Below are positions 48,035-58,318 of a stretch of DNA of 64,000 nucleotides, one piece after another. This DNA is from Balanoglossus misakiensis (taxonomy: Eukaryota; Hemichordata), in assembly GCA_040954595.2 (NCBI GenBank), contig JBECUI020000027.1, positions 1-64,000 of the forward strand, read 5' to 3'. A program made the position numbers and the translations under genes. Each line of letters begins with the position of its first letter. The first letter of the stretch is position 1. Under the pieces are notes generated by a model. It worked only from the letters and a program-made list of their open reading frames with translations. It did not search any database and had not been told where the DNA came from.

Positions 48035-48847
48035 CTACTCTTTCTCAACATTTATCCAGTGTATATTGTGCTGCTCAATTAATGTTTCCCATTTTTCTGA
48101 TGGAGGGTCTATGGTTGTCACTATTGTAGTTACTTTTTCCAGTTGCGAAAATGAGTATAGTGTTCTTTTCCCAATTTTAGATGAATCAACTAATAATATA
48201 ACTTCATTTGCATGATTGATAATCTGATTAGCTATATGGCCTACCTTGTCAGAATAAGCTGTGAGGCCTTTTGAAAAATGAACTCCTCCAGCACCGATGA
48301 TAGCTTTGTCAAAATATAGCTTTTCAACTTCCTGATCAAGAATCGGACCATGTGTCATATTATCATTAAAATCAATTTCTCCTCCAAAGAAGAATATACG
48401 GCCTGTAAGAGATCCAGCTAGAAACTTTTCCTGGAGATTTTGAGCTGACATAAAGCTATTTATAAAAAAAGTAATGTTTTTTACATTATTCAATGCTTTT
48501 AAAAAGCTATAGACAGTGGTTGTAGAGTCACAGACAATAGCATCATTACTTTTGATTAAAGTCGCAGCAAAAGCACCAATGGCCTGTTTCTGATGAATAT
48601 TTTTTCCCAATCTAGAGTGAAACATGGGTTCGTAAAGGGATTCATACTTTATTGCCTTACCATGTGCTTTTCCTAATTTGTTTTGTATATTAAGCTCTTT
48701 CAAGTCACGTCTGATTGTTTGCATAGTAACATCAAATGACTTCGCAAGTTCTGATACTGAGATTCTACCCTTGGATTCAAGCATTTTACAGATACTTTCC
48801 TGTCGTTGTTCAATTGTTAACTTCATACCACTTGGTGCTTTGCTCAT
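48035..48847 (-). CDS. DeoR-family transcriptional repressor
   Basis: 270 residues from MSKAPSGMKLTIEQRQ. The longer frame to 48970 is rejected, since it would run through the strong promoter of the divergent gene. N-terminal HTH (GRISVSELAKSFDVTMQTIRRDLKEL), C-terminal sugar-phosphate sensor domain (VCDSTTTVYSFLKAL; IGAGGVHFSKGLTAYS). Divergent from the transporter operon, so it likely represses it until a phosphorylated catabolite binds. Confidence 0.88.
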   Translation of the reverse strand: MSKAPSGMKLTIEQRQESICKMLESKGRISVSELAKSFDVTMQTIRRDLKELNIQNKLGKAHGKAIKYESLYEPMFHSRLGKNIHQKQAIGAFAATLIKSNDAIVCDSTTTVYSFLKALNNVKNITFFINSFMSAQNLQEKFLAGSLTGRIFFFGGEIDFNDNMTHGPILDQEVEKLYFDKAIIGAGGVHFSKGLTAYSDKVGHIANQIINHANEVILLVDSSKIGKRTLYSFSQLEKVTTIVTTIDPPSEKWETLIEQHNIHWINVEKE

Positions 48848-48908
48848 AACAAGACTATATCCCAGAATAGTAGTTTTAACAAGCTTATAGTTTTTTTTTA
48901 AATTTCTC

Positions 48909-48937
48909 TTGACAAACAAAAAATCATAAAATATGAT
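48909..48937 (+). promoter_or_regulatory. Sigma-70 promoter of the FbpA-type transporter operon
   Basis: TTGACA (48909-48914), 17-base spacer, TATGAT (48932-48937), 48 bases before the ATG at 48986. Close to consensus, with the DeoR gene divergent next to it. Confidence 0.8.
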
Positions 48938-48985
48938 CGAAGGGTATATAAAACAACATAAAAACAACATAAAGGAGATTGTGTT

Positions 48986-50050
48986 ATGAAAAGAATGTTA
49001 GGATTATTATTACTATTCCTATCGGTCGTCAGTATTTTGTCGGCTAGTGGGAAGCAAGAAGCGGCCAATGGAGGTAAATCGGAACTCATTCTTTATACAA
49101 ATCAAGTGGATGCTGGAAGAGAAGAAGTCTTTGGAAAAATGCTGGCAGAACGAAACTTTGATTTTGATGTTGTATTTGTTCATTCTGGTGGCAATGATAT
49201 GAAAGACCGACTTATTGCTGAGAGAAACAATCCTCTGGCTGATGTGGTACTGGGTGGTTCCCACCTAGAAAATTTAGCACTGGTTGAAAATGATATATTT
49301 GCGCCCTACACTCCGGCATGGGCATCTGATGTAGATAAAGACTTTATTGGTCCTGATTCTAAATATTGGCCATGGGCACTTGATAGTGTTCACTTTGCAT
49401 ATAATACCGCTCTGATGGGTGGTCAAGGGCAATTGCCAGCACCGAAAGATTGGCCAGACTTGGCTAAAACTGAATATAAAGACTCTTATTATTTTTGGTC
49501 TGCCAATGGAACCACAGCTGGTATTCTATTCGTATCCATGCTTGTCCGTTATGCGGATGAGAATGGTGTATTGGGCGTTTCTCAAGAGGGATGGGATCTG
49601 ATTGAAAGTATCCATGAGAATCGTATTAACCCGACACCATCCGACTTTAGAGAGGCATTGAAAAGTGGTGAAGTTTCTGGTGGATCTATCTGGGGTGGCG
49701 GCGTCATTTCGGTCTCAAAAAATAAAGGAATTGATTTAGAGGTCATGAAAGCACCTGTTGGTACACCTTTTTTCCCGGCCTGCATTGGTCTTGTCAATAC
49801 TGGGAAAGAAGCCAAGATGGCTAATGCAAAAGAATTTATAGATTGGTGGGGTTCTGAAGAAACTCAAGTTGTTTGGGGAAGAGAAACAGGCCAGGCACCT
49901 GCTAATCGGAAAGCTCTAAATGCAATCGGTGGTGAAATTAAAGAGTTGATAGATCAGTTAGATGTTCAGGATATTGATTGGAAATTTGTTTATGAGAATA
50001 TTGACTCTTGGCGGGAGAAAATAGCTTTAGAGTATGACTATGGCCAATAA
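48986..50050 (+). CDS. ABC transporter solute-binding protein (FbpA/phosphonate type)
   Basis: 354 residues. Signal region LGLLLLFLSVVSILSASGKQE, then ELILYTNQVDAGREEVFGKML and NPLADVVLGGS, the pattern of iron(III)/phosphonate/phosphoglycerate binding proteins. The ligand is not iron by necessity; the enzymes downstream suggest an organic phosphodiester. Ribosome site AAAGGAG. Confidence 0.87.
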   Translation: MKRMLGLLLLFLSVVSILSASGKQEAANGGKSELILYTNQVDAGREEVFGKMLAERNFDFDVVFVHSGGNDMKDRLIAERNNPLADVVLGGSHLENLALVENDIFAPYTPAWASDVDKDFIGPDSKYWPWALDSVHFAYNTALMGGQGQLPAPKDWPDLAKTEYKDSYYFWSANGTTAGILFVSMLVRYADENGVLGVSQEGWDLIESIHENRINPTPSDFREALKSGEVSGGSIWGGGVISVSKNKGIDLEVMKAPVGTPFFPACIGLVNTGKEAKMANAKEFIDWWGSEETQVVWGRETGQAPANRKALNAIGGEIKELIDQLDVQDIDWKFVYENIDSWREKIALEYDYGQ

Positions 50051-50061
50051 ATAGTCGAATA

Positions 50062-50109
50062 AAAAGAAGATGTGGGTTCTTAAATATGAATACACCTACA
50101 TCTTCTTTT
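50062..50109 (+). terminator. Intercistronic hairpin after the binding protein gene
   Basis: AAAAGAAGATGT (50062-50073) pairs with ACATCTTCTTTT (50098-50109), with further pairs inside. Ends in a T run. Probably attenuates transcription into the ATPase and permease genes. Confidence 0.7.
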
Positions 50110-50143
50110 AAAAGTTAAAAAGGAACAGGAAGAGGCTGCTTTC

Positions 50144-51142
50144 ATGATAGATTTATGCGGAATTGAAATTAAATACAATAACTTTATCGCAATGAATAAA
50201 ACTGATTTGCAAATACATGAAGGGGAGTTTTTTACGCTACTAGGTCCTTCGGGTTGCGGGAAAACTAGTTTGTTACGCACCATGACCGGTTTCATTGCAC
50301 CAGCACAAGGCCGTATAAGTATTAAGGGAAAAGATGTAACGGACGTATCTGTTGAAAAAAGGGGCATTGGCATGGTTTTTCAATCGTATGCAATATTCCC
50401 TACTATGAATGTATTTGAAAATATAGCATTTGGCCTTAGAGTTAGAAAAATGTCAAATTCCGTCGTAAAAGACGAAGTTCTTAAAATTGCTAAGATGGTA
50501 GATTTAAGTGAAGATCAGCTATACAAAAAGGCTTCAGAGCTCTCTGGAGGACAGCAACAACGAGTCGCTATTGCCCGTGCATTAATACTGCAACCAAACA
50601 TTTTATGTTTGGACGAGCCGCTTTCAAATCTCGATGCAAAATTGAGGCAACAGTTGAGAGTGGAATTGAAGAATTTACAAAAAAAATTTGGAATTACTAC
50701 AATCTATGTAACCCATGATCAGGAAGAGGCTCTTACTCTATCTGATAGAATAGCTGTTTTTGACAATGGAGTACTTGAGCAGGTAGGTACTCCATATGAA
50801 ATTTTTAATTCTCCAAAAACAGAATTTGTAGCAAAATTTATTGGGGATATCAATATGTACCAAACATCCAAGCTAGAAGAGTTTGGATTAAAAGTAAGCC
50901 CATTGGAGAAGGGGATAAGCTTTATACGTCTCAATGCTGTTAAATCGATAAGAACACATAGTATGCTTAGCACAAAGGTTAAGGTTCAGGATGTCGAATT
51001 TCATGGATTCTATGTTATTTATACATATGAAACTGAAGCAGCTAGTAAGATAAAAAATGTCGAGATAGATCCTCATAAAATCTTTGAAATTGGTGACGAG
51101 GTTATATTGTATTTTAAAAAAGATGATTTTATTCACTTATAG
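50144..51142 (+). CDS. ABC transporter ATP-binding protein (FbpC type)
   Basis: 332 residues. Walker A GPSGCGKTS at 34-42, LSGGQQQR, ILCLDEPLSNLDA, VTHDQEEAL, and a C-terminal regulatory stretch. Pairs with the double permease 15 bases downstream. Confidence 0.9.
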   Translation: MIDLCGIEIKYNNFIAMNKTDLQIHEGEFFTLLGPSGCGKTSLLRTMTGFIAPAQGRISIKGKDVTDVSVEKRGIGMVFQSYAIFPTMNVFENIAFGLRVRKMSNSVVKDEVLKIAKMVDLSEDQLYKKASELSGGQQQRVAIARALILQPNILCLDEPLSNLDAKLRQQLRVELKNLQKKFGITTIYVTHDQEEALTLSDRIAVFDNGVLEQVGTPYEIFNSPKTEFVAKFIGDINMYQTSKLEEFGLKVSPLEKGISFIRLNAVKSIRTHSMLSTKVKVQDVEFHGFYVIYTYETEAASKIKNVEIDPHKIFEIGDEVILYFKKDDFIHL

Positions 51143-51157
51143 TTCGAGGTGTATTTT

Positions 51158-52876
51158 ATGAGAATAAATTTTGATTATAACTTACTAAGGAGAAATACTT
51201 TAAATATATTGTTGGGTATATTACTTCTATGGTTTATTATTGCCTTTCTTATTCTCCCCAATTTGACTATTGTGGTTTCTAGCTTTAAATCAGAGGGGGG
51301 ATTATCTTTAAAACTTATTAAGAAACTTATTGACTCGCCCATATCTGTAGATGGATTGAAAAACAGTTTTATCTTAGCGATAGCTATGTCAATTACTACC
51401 AATATCGTTGGTATTTTTATAGTATTAGTTACCGAATACTTTGATGTGAAGGGTGCAAAAATTCTAAAAATTGGTTTTATGACAACATTCATCTACGGTG
51501 GAATTATTCTTGTATCTAGTTATCAAATGATTTATGGGCAGAGAGGAATAATAACACGACTATTAAGTGGGATCTTCCCAAATATGAATCCTACGTGGTT
51601 TAGAGGATTTCTGCCTGTGCTATTTGTGATGACAGTTGCGACAACAACTTCACATATGATGTTTTTGAGTCATGCCGTAAGATCTATTGATAACTCCACA
51701 ATCGAGGCGGCCAAGAATATGGGTGCATCACAGTTTTACACAATAAGAAGAGTATTAATCCCTATTGTATTACCTACAATTTATGCCGTAACAATTTTAC
51801 AATTTCTTTCTGGATTAAGTGCCTTTGCTGCACCTCTGATTATTGGAGGGAAAGACTTCCGAACAATTGCACCGTTGATTTTGCAATTGAATAGCATACC
51901 GGGATCAAGAGGACTTGCAATTATTTTATCGTTGATTTTAGGTTTAGTGACAATTTTATTGTTACTAGTGTTTACGAAATTAGAGAAGGGCGGAATATAT
52001 TTTTCAATCTCAAAAACGAAGGCAGATTATGTAAAACAGAGTATTAACAATAAAGCGATAAACGCCATTGTGCATATCTTAGCTTATATATTATTTTTTA
52101 TATATATCTTGCCGGTAATTCTTATTGTACTTTTTTCTTTTACTAATTCTACTGCAATTTACGAGACGAGATTTACCCTTTCATCCTTTACCTTGGATAA
52201 TTATAGAGCGGTATTTAGTAACATCGACAAAGTATCACCCTTTATAAATAGCATTAACTTTTCAATTCAGGCTGCAATCGGAGTTATCGTAGTTGTGCTA
52301 CTAGGCGTTAATCTGCAACGTAAGTACGATAATATATTTACAAAATTTATTGAGTATGCGTTCTTGATTCCTTGGATGATCCCTTCTATTATAATTGCCT
52401 TAGGTTTATTATCAACTTACGATCTACCACAATTTATAATCGGAAATAGGGTATTAATTGGAACAATTACAATTTTGATTATTGCCTATATTGTCTCTAG
52501 GATCCCTATAACATCAAGATTATTAAAAGCGGCATTTAAATCCGTTGATAGCAATTATGAACAAGCAGCTCGGGCACTTGGAGCCAGTAGCTTCTATTCG
52601 TTCAGAAGGATTGTGTTCCCTATAATTTTCCCCACTGTCATAGCTCTTGTTGTGCTTTCATTTAATGCATTACTAACAGATTATAACATTTCAGTGTTTT
52701 TATCTCATCCATTGAAGGAGACCTTAGGGCTTATGATAAGAAGATATACCTCAATAAGAGCGGATGGAGACTCACAAGCACTTATTTATGTTTATTCTAC
52801 AGTGGTAATGTTTATAGCTGCGTCCGCAGTTTATTTAGTTTATGGAGTTTTATTAAAGGTTAAGGATAGTAAATAA
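51158..52876 (+). CDS. ABC transporter permease with two fused membrane domains (FbpB type)
   Basis: 572 residues, about twelve likely membrane segments in two halves. Each half has an EAA loop: EAAKNMGASQFYTIRRVLIPIVLP and QAARALGASSFYSFRRIVFPIIFP. This single-chain double permease is typical of the iron/phosphonate transporter group. The ATG at 51158 is preferred over the GTG at 51149 because GAGG is better spaced. Confidence 0.9.
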   Translation: MRINFDYNLLRRNTLNILLGILLLWFIIAFLILPNLTIVVSSFKSEGGLSLKLIKKLIDSPISVDGLKNSFILAIAMSITTNIVGIFIVLVTEYFDVKGAKILKIGFMTTFIYGGIILVSSYQMIYGQRGIITRLLSGIFPNMNPTWFRGFLPVLFVMTVATTTSHMMFLSHAVRSIDNSTIEAAKNMGASQFYTIRRVLIPIVLPTIYAVTILQFLSGLSAFAAPLIIGGKDFRTIAPLILQLNSIPGSRGLAIILSLILGLVTILLLLVFTKLEKGGIYFSISKTKADYVKQSINNKAINAIVHILAYILFFIYILPVILIVLFSFTNSTAIYETRFTLSSFTLDNYRAVFSNIDKVSPFINSINFSIQAAIGVIVVVLLGVNLQRKYDNIFTKFIEYAFLIPWMIPSIIIALGLLSTYDLPQFIIGNRVLIGTITILIIAYIVSRIPITSRLLKAAFKSVDSNYEQAARALGASSFYSFRRIVFPIIFPTVIALVVLSFNALLTDYNISVFLSHPLKETLGLMIRRYTSIRADGDSQALIYVYSTVVMFIAASAVYLVYGVLLKVKDSK

Positions 52877-52980
52877 AATCAACCTCTATTATGTTTGTTT
52901 TTTATTAAGCCTTATAACAGCCATATCAAGTTCTGGTAGATATGGAATGATTTCTAAATAGTCAAAACGAAATGGAGAGT

Positions 52981-53850
52981 ATGACTTTGAACTACAGGAG
53001 CATTTTAGATAAGAAATTAAAGAATAATCAAGTTCTTATTGCTAGTCATCAAGGCTCTGCAGGAGGCAATATTGTCTACAATACATATGAGGCAATGTTA
53101 AATGCGATCAACCAGGGGGCACATGTCGTTGAGTTTGATATATCTCGATCTAGTGATAAAGTTTTTCATGTATTTCATGAGAATGAAGAACCCATTAGAT
53201 TTAACAAAAATAATCAATTCCGTACATTTACAGTAGAACAAATCGAAGAACAGACTTTATTAAATATGAACATGCAAAAGGTTCAATCTCCTCCAACTCT
53301 CAAAGAGTTTATGATGTGCATGAAAAAACATCCGGAAGTTTTATTGCATTTTGATCATGCTCAAAAATGGGGCAAGGATTTGCTTGAAGAACTTGATCAA
53401 TACAAGAATCAAAGAAAAACAATTATTATTAAAACTGATGCGGACTCAAAATCTTTTCATGAAGCACTAGCACTTCATGAAATCAAGTATATGACATTAC
53501 TAAAAGTATGGAATCAAGATGATTTTGATAAGATTTTGCATTTTAGCAGTAATATAAATATCGTAGGATTTGAAATGATTTTTAATAATGCCCAAGCTGC
53601 TTATGTGTCAAAGAATAATTTAAACAACCTACGAAACAAGGGATATCATACTATGGTCAATGCTCTTGTATTGTGGAACGACCGCCCTTCTATATCTGGG
53701 GGATTTGATGACGATGTTTCATTGTTAAAGGATCCTGAAAAAGGATGGGGAATTTTACTTAGCATGGGATTTGATATTATCCAGACTGATTGGCCTTTAC
53801 ATTTGAAAACTTATCTTGAAAAAAAGGGAGTCATTCTGAATTATGAATAA
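52981..53850 (+). CDS. GDPD-family phosphodiesterase (PI-PLC-like fold)
   Basis: 289 residues from the ATG at 52981 (GGAGAG upstream; an in-frame ATG 9 bases earlier is possible). Family pattern: H23 in ASHQGSAGG, NTYEAMLNAINQGAHVVEFD with E51 and D53, then VFHVFHENE with H66. These match the two catalytic His and the metal-binding acids of glycerophosphodiester phosphodiesterases. No signal peptide, so cytoplasmic. Releases an alcohol and glycerol phosphate (or a sugar phosphate) from the imported diester. Overlaps the next gene by 8 bases. Confidence 0.78.
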   Translation: MTLNYRSILDKKLKNNQVLIASHQGSAGGNIVYNTYEAMLNAINQGAHVVEFDISRSSDKVFHVFHENEEPIRFNKNNQFRTFTVEQIEEQTLLNMNMQKVQSPPTLKEFMMCMKKHPEVLLHFDHAQKWGKDLLEELDQYKNQRKTIIIKTDADSKSFHEALALHEIKYMTLLKVWNQDDFDKILHFSSNINIVGFEMIFNNAQAAYVSKNNLNNLRNKGYHTMVNALVLWNDRPSISGGFDDDVSLLKDPEKGWGILLSMGFDIIQTDWPLHLKTYLEKKGVILNYE

Positions 53851-54562
53851 TAAACCTAACATTTCTCGATACGATTACGCTCTAGAAATTATATCGCTCT
53901 GTAAAAAAGTTATTAGCAATGAGGTTATTTTAGAGATCGATTCAAAGGCAAATGATAAGGATTTAGTAACTAATATAGATAAGTCGTTAAATACTCTGAT
54001 AGTTGAGAAAATATCATGCAGATATGATGATAACATTATCGGCGAAGAAGCATTAAAAACAGGGGATTTAGCGAATAATTGGTATATCGATCCTATTGAT
54101 GGTACAACAAATTTTATCTACAGAAAAAGAGATTACGCAGTATCGATAGCCTATGAAGGTGAAGAAGGGAGATTTGGCTTAGTATATGATGGCGAAGCTG
54201 ATAAGTTATATCATGCCAATAATGAATTAGGCGTTTTTATCAATGGTAAACCATTTGTAAGGCCGATGACTCCCGAGTATGGTATTATTCATATTTCACA
54301 GCATGATTTAGTTGAGAAAAAAATATTTGATTTTGCATCTAAGTTCAAAGGTATAAGAGATTTAGGAGTTTGTTCAATTGAAGTCATAAAGGTTGTGCTT
54401 GGTGAAGCAAGTTGCTTCTATAGAACTAATCAAGAAGTCTGGGATTATAAAGCGGCAAATATATTTGCAGAGTTATCAGGTGTCGACGTGAAAGTATTTG
54501 ACGATAAAACAATAGTCGTGGGTACGGCTCCCAGCATCCTGAGTGGTTTGATAGAGGTATAA
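53843..54562 (+). CDS. Inositol monophosphatase-family phosphatase
   Basis: 239 residues. Metal-binding motifs: E68-E69 in IGEEAL, D83-P-I-D86-G-T-T, and WDYKAANIFAELSGV near the end. Removes phosphate from inositol phosphate or a similar polyol phosphate. Being translationally linked to the GDPD gene, it probably takes the product of that enzyme. Confidence 0.85.
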   Translation: MNNKPNISRYDYALEIISLCKKVISNEVILEIDSKANDKDLVTNIDKSLNTLIVEKISCRYDDNIIGEEALKTGDLANNWYIDPIDGTTNFIYRKRDYAVSIAYEGEEGRFGLVYDGEADKLYHANNELGVFINGKPFVRPMTPEYGIIHISQHDLVEKKIFDFASKFKGIRDLGVCSIEVIKVVLGEASCFYRTNQEVWDYKAANIFAELSGVDVKVFDDKTIVVGTAPSILSGLIEV

Positions 54563-55220
54563 AGAAAAACCTTGTTTAGACTAAAAATGCAGATTGGGCC
54601 CAGGTCAATGTGAATCAATCAAGTTGCTTACAGCAAAGTTCCGACACTGAAAGAGCGCTCAAATGAATATCGGTATCAGCCTTAGAAAACCTTCACTCAC
54701 TTTAATCGATAGTATAGGGAAGAAGTCAAGAGAAAAAAAACATTTTAAAGTTGCTTATATTAGATCTATTCTGGGATTCTCTTGGCGAGAAAGATATTGA
54801 AATGGGCTGGAAGAGCGCATCATAAATATGGAGATTAATCTACTTCGAGATTTTTATTATTCCAGTGACTTACAATAGCTTTTCTGTGATAAAGCCTATT
54901 CTAAAGAAATGTTAGTTTGAATAGAAAATTTACCTTTGTAAAAAAACATTAGAAAAACACTGCAATAAGCTCTGGAGTCTGAAGAAGATGCTTGATAAGG
55001 AGAACCTAAATTCCATTCTTTATGCAGAGTATTTCAATATTACTGGAAGTCCTTTTCATGAAAAATCATTATGCATGGATCTGAATAAGGCATATTTTCA
55101 CTTGAATTAGAATATGACGATTTATTTTATAGATATAAAATTTCAAAAATGACCATCTACATACGGAATCAGAATTATTAATAAATCTGTATATCACGAC
55201 CAAAATTCAGGAGTAATTTT
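54563..55220. other. Gap between IMPase and Na/Pi transporter genes
   Basis: AT-rich and broken in all frames. Short open stretches (for example around 54663-54800) suggest a decayed gene but match nothing I can name. GGAGTAA at 55209 serves the next gene. Confidence 0.4.
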
Positions 55221-56867
55221 ATGAGTATTTGGAATTTATCCTCTTTAATGGGGGGATTAGCACTATTTTTATTTGGAATGACGGAACTGAATAAACATTT
55301 AACTTCTATTGCTGGTGCTAAGATGAAAGCTATAATGCTGTCTTTGACCAAAGGTAAAGTTAGAGGATATCTAACAGGACTTGCTATAACGATTGTCAAT
55401 CAATCTTCATCGGCGACAACGGTTCTTGAAGTCGCCCTTGTTGGGGCTGGTCTATTGACCTTTCAGCAGAGTTTGGCTGTTACGCTTGGAGCAGAATTGG
55501 GTTCTACATTTCTTCCACAATTAGTAGCATTTCCATCAGTTACCAAGTTTTCCACTTTTATTGTTTTTATCGGTTTTATAATGCTTATTTTTCTAAAGAC
55601 CAAAAAAAACCGTCATATTGCCATGACAATTTTAACATTTGGACTACTCTTTTTAGGCATGGATATGATGTCCACTTCGTTAGAGCCATTGAGAACTTTT
55701 GAACCATTTATCCAACTAATGAGAAATGTAGAGACTCCCATTCTTGGAATCGTACTGGGACTGCTATTTACCATTATAATTCAGTCTTCCGGAGCTACCA
55801 CAGGAATCACAATTGCTATGGCTGTATCTGGCGTTATCTCTCTGGAACAGGCAATCCCAATTAATCTTGGTGCGGCAATTGGAACATGTATAACTGCCGT
55901 AATGGGAAGCATAGCCCTCAATTGGGAGGCAAAAAGAGCCGCTTATATCCATATACTATTTCAGTTGCTTGGAGCTGTTTGGGTGTTTATTCTTCTTTCT
56001 ATACCATTTCAAGGAGAACGGCTATATATCTGGGGGATTAAATGGTTTACTTCTCATGTCTTAAGAACAGAAAGTCTTGCTCGTCAAATAGCTATGGGTT
56101 TTACCTTCATGCCAATAATAAATCATATTATAGTATTTCCGAACTTGAGACACATTGTTAGGCTATTTAATAAAATATTTCCTGAACGGGAAGCAGCAAA
56201 GCCATTTGGTGTGCTATATATTAACAATAATCTCATCACTAGAAGTGTTGAGATTTCACTGATGATGACAAAAAAAGAGATCCTTCGCGTTTCAGAGTTT
56301 GTTCATGAAATGATTTTAGAGATGAAGAGTGCATTCAGAAGTAAAGACACTGCAGCTCTAAAGAAAGTTAGTGAATTGGACTCAAAAGTTGATATCCTGC
56401 ACAAAAAAATCATTACATTTTTAGCAAAACTTTCTCAAGAAGAACTAAGTGTTCAGGAATCGGAACTTTGCATGAATTATATGTATATACAGAATGAATT
56501 GGAATCAGTAGGTGATGTAATTGATAAGAATGTTATGAGTCTTGCTGCTAAAAAAATAGAAAAAAACCTTATTTTCTCTACAGATGGCTTTCATGAATTG
56601 GAACATCTTATATACAAGGTAAAAAGAAACTTTGAAAACTTGACTAAGGCATTTACAGATGATGATAAACTTCAGGCAAAATCAGTTCTGGAATCGTATA
56701 AAGAGCGTGAAGAGGAAAAATATAAAGAATTTCATATTGAAAGATTATATAAGGGGAAGGCTAAATCCATAGCTACATCCTCGGTACACCTAGATCTAAT
56801 CTCTTATTTTTCCAGGATCAATGGCCATATAGCATATATAGCAAATCGATTGGTCTCTATTCATTAA
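55221..56867 (+). CDS. Na+/phosphate cotransporter, NptA/YjbB type, with PhoU-like tail
   Basis: 548 residues. Two inverted membrane repeats each with the QSSxATT motif (NQSSSATTVLEVALVGAG and IQSSGATTGITIAMAVSG) that forms the phosphate path; a C-terminal helical PhoU-like domain from about 350 (SEFVHEMILEMKSAF, ELDSKVDILHKKI). Phosphate movement next to a phosphatase operon is consistent, though the 650-base gap argues for separate transcription. Confidence 0.9.
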   Translation: MSIWNLSSLMGGLALFLFGMTELNKHLTSIAGAKMKAIMLSLTKGKVRGYLTGLAITIVNQSSSATTVLEVALVGAGLLTFQQSLAVTLGAELGSTFLPQLVAFPSVTKFSTFIVFIGFIMLIFLKTKKNRHIAMTILTFGLLFLGMDMMSTSLEPLRTFEPFIQLMRNVETPILGIVLGLLFTIIIQSSGATTGITIAMAVSGVISLEQAIPINLGAAIGTCITAVMGSIALNWEAKRAAYIHILFQLLGAVWVFILLSIPFQGERLYIWGIKWFTSHVLRTESLARQIAMGFTFMPIINHIIVFPNLRHIVRLFNKIFPEREAAKPFGVLYINNNLITRSVEISLMMTKKEILRVSEFVHEMILEMKSAFRSKDTAALKKVSELDSKVDILHKKIITFLAKLSQEELSVQESELCMNYMYIQNELESVGDVIDKNVMSLAAKKIEKNLIFSTDGFHELEHLIYKVKRNFENLTKAFTDDDKLQAKSVLESYKEREEEKYKEFHIERLYKGKAKSIATSSVHLDLISYFSRINGHIAYIANRLVSIH

Positions 56868-57048
56868 ACTGACTCTGTAATATTGAGTGATATTGCCAAA
56901 CCCGGACCAGATATGCCGAACCAAGTGGAACAGCAAGCGATACCTGAAGGTGGAAGTTGCCCAGGGAGTTGGAACAGGAAGGGAAAGAAGCACATTGAGG
57001 ATAGGTTGATTTTTTGGAGGACAAAGAATGTGCGAAATATATTTGACC

Positions 57049-58318
57049 CTACCTTATCAATGATGGGATGAAGGTTACCAAGGGCGGAAAGAACAAGCAA
57101 AGAAAAAGCACAAGCATCATCATTCCCACAAAAGGCCAAATTATCTTACTTGCTTTTGATACCTTGATATCAGCTATATTGCAGCAGATATACAGAAGTA
57201 TGCCGACCGGAGGAGTTACAGATCCAATCAGAATCGCCATATTGAAAATGACTCCGAAATGGACTAAGTCCAGCCCAAGGCCGCTGACTACCGGTATGAA
57301 AATCGGAGCAAATATTATCAATACCGGGATTCCTTCCACAAAAAGTCCGAGAAGAAGAATGAAGACGATTATGAAAAACTCCACGAATAATGGAGATAAC
57401 TCAAAGGATAGGAGCAAGGTTCTGACCATCATTGGGAATTGCTCAATCGCAAGAATACGACCGAAGATCGAGGCTGATGCAATAACTATCAGGCAAACAG
57501 ACGTCAATACTGCCGAATTGATGAAAATTTTTGGCAGTCTCTGATGGCAATGGTTTTATATATGAACAGGCTAACAACGAGTGCATAAACCGTAGCAATT
57601 ACTCCTGCCTCCGTTGCGGTGAAGATACCGGAAAGTACTCCGCCGATAATGATGAATGGCATAACCATAGCTACAACAGCGCTTTTGAGATTTTTCAATA
57701 CATTCTGAATCGAAAATTTCTCACCAGCGCCATAACCCTTTCTAACGGATATGATATAGGCCATTATCATCAGTGCCACACCGACCGAAAAACCAGGAAT
57801 AAATCCGCCTAAAAACAATTTCCCGATAGAAACATTCGCGATAACACCGTACATAACCATCATGATGCTTGGCGGTATAATCGGACCAATCGTCGATGAT
57901 GTCGCGGTAACCGCTACACTGAACTCTTTACTGTATCCGTCCTCTTCCATCATCGGTATCAGCATGGAACCCAGTGCGGAGGCATCGGCAGTGGCGGAGC
58001 CGATATTCCGGCAAAAAACATACTCGCTACAATATTGACGTGGGCTAGACCGCCTTTGATGAAGCCGACAATCGATCTTGAAATTCACGATCCTCTTGGT
58101 TATTCCACCGTTGTTCATCAACTCGCCTGCAAGTATAAAAAAGGAATTGCCATAAGGGGAAACGAATCAACAGCGGCAAACATGTTTGAAACGATAATGA
58201 GTGCGGGCTTTCCCATTACTAAAAGTGAGACAAGTGAGGCAATACCCATGGCAAAAGCAACAGGTACTTGAATGAAAATCAAGATAATAAATACTGAAAA
58301 CAGTATGTAGAGAGTCAT
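57049..58318 (-). pseudogene. TRAP transporter large permease DctM, several frameshifts
   Basis: One DctM protein can be followed through at least three frames: MTLYILFSVFIILIFIQVPVAFA (58318), ELMNNGGITKRIVNF, then GSATADASALGSMLIPMMEEDG and TATSSTIGPIIPPSIMMV, TATEAGVIATVYALVVSLF, then the end VEGIPVLIIFAPIFIPVV to 57049. Breaks near 58120, 58080, 58020 and 57530. Non-functional as read. It is the largest subunit of the TRAP importer with the next two genes. Confidence 0.85.

Noticed and set aside
48848-48970. 41-residue extension of the DeoR regulator
   Set aside because: It would cover the near-consensus promoter of the divergent operon, and family members start at the position chosen.
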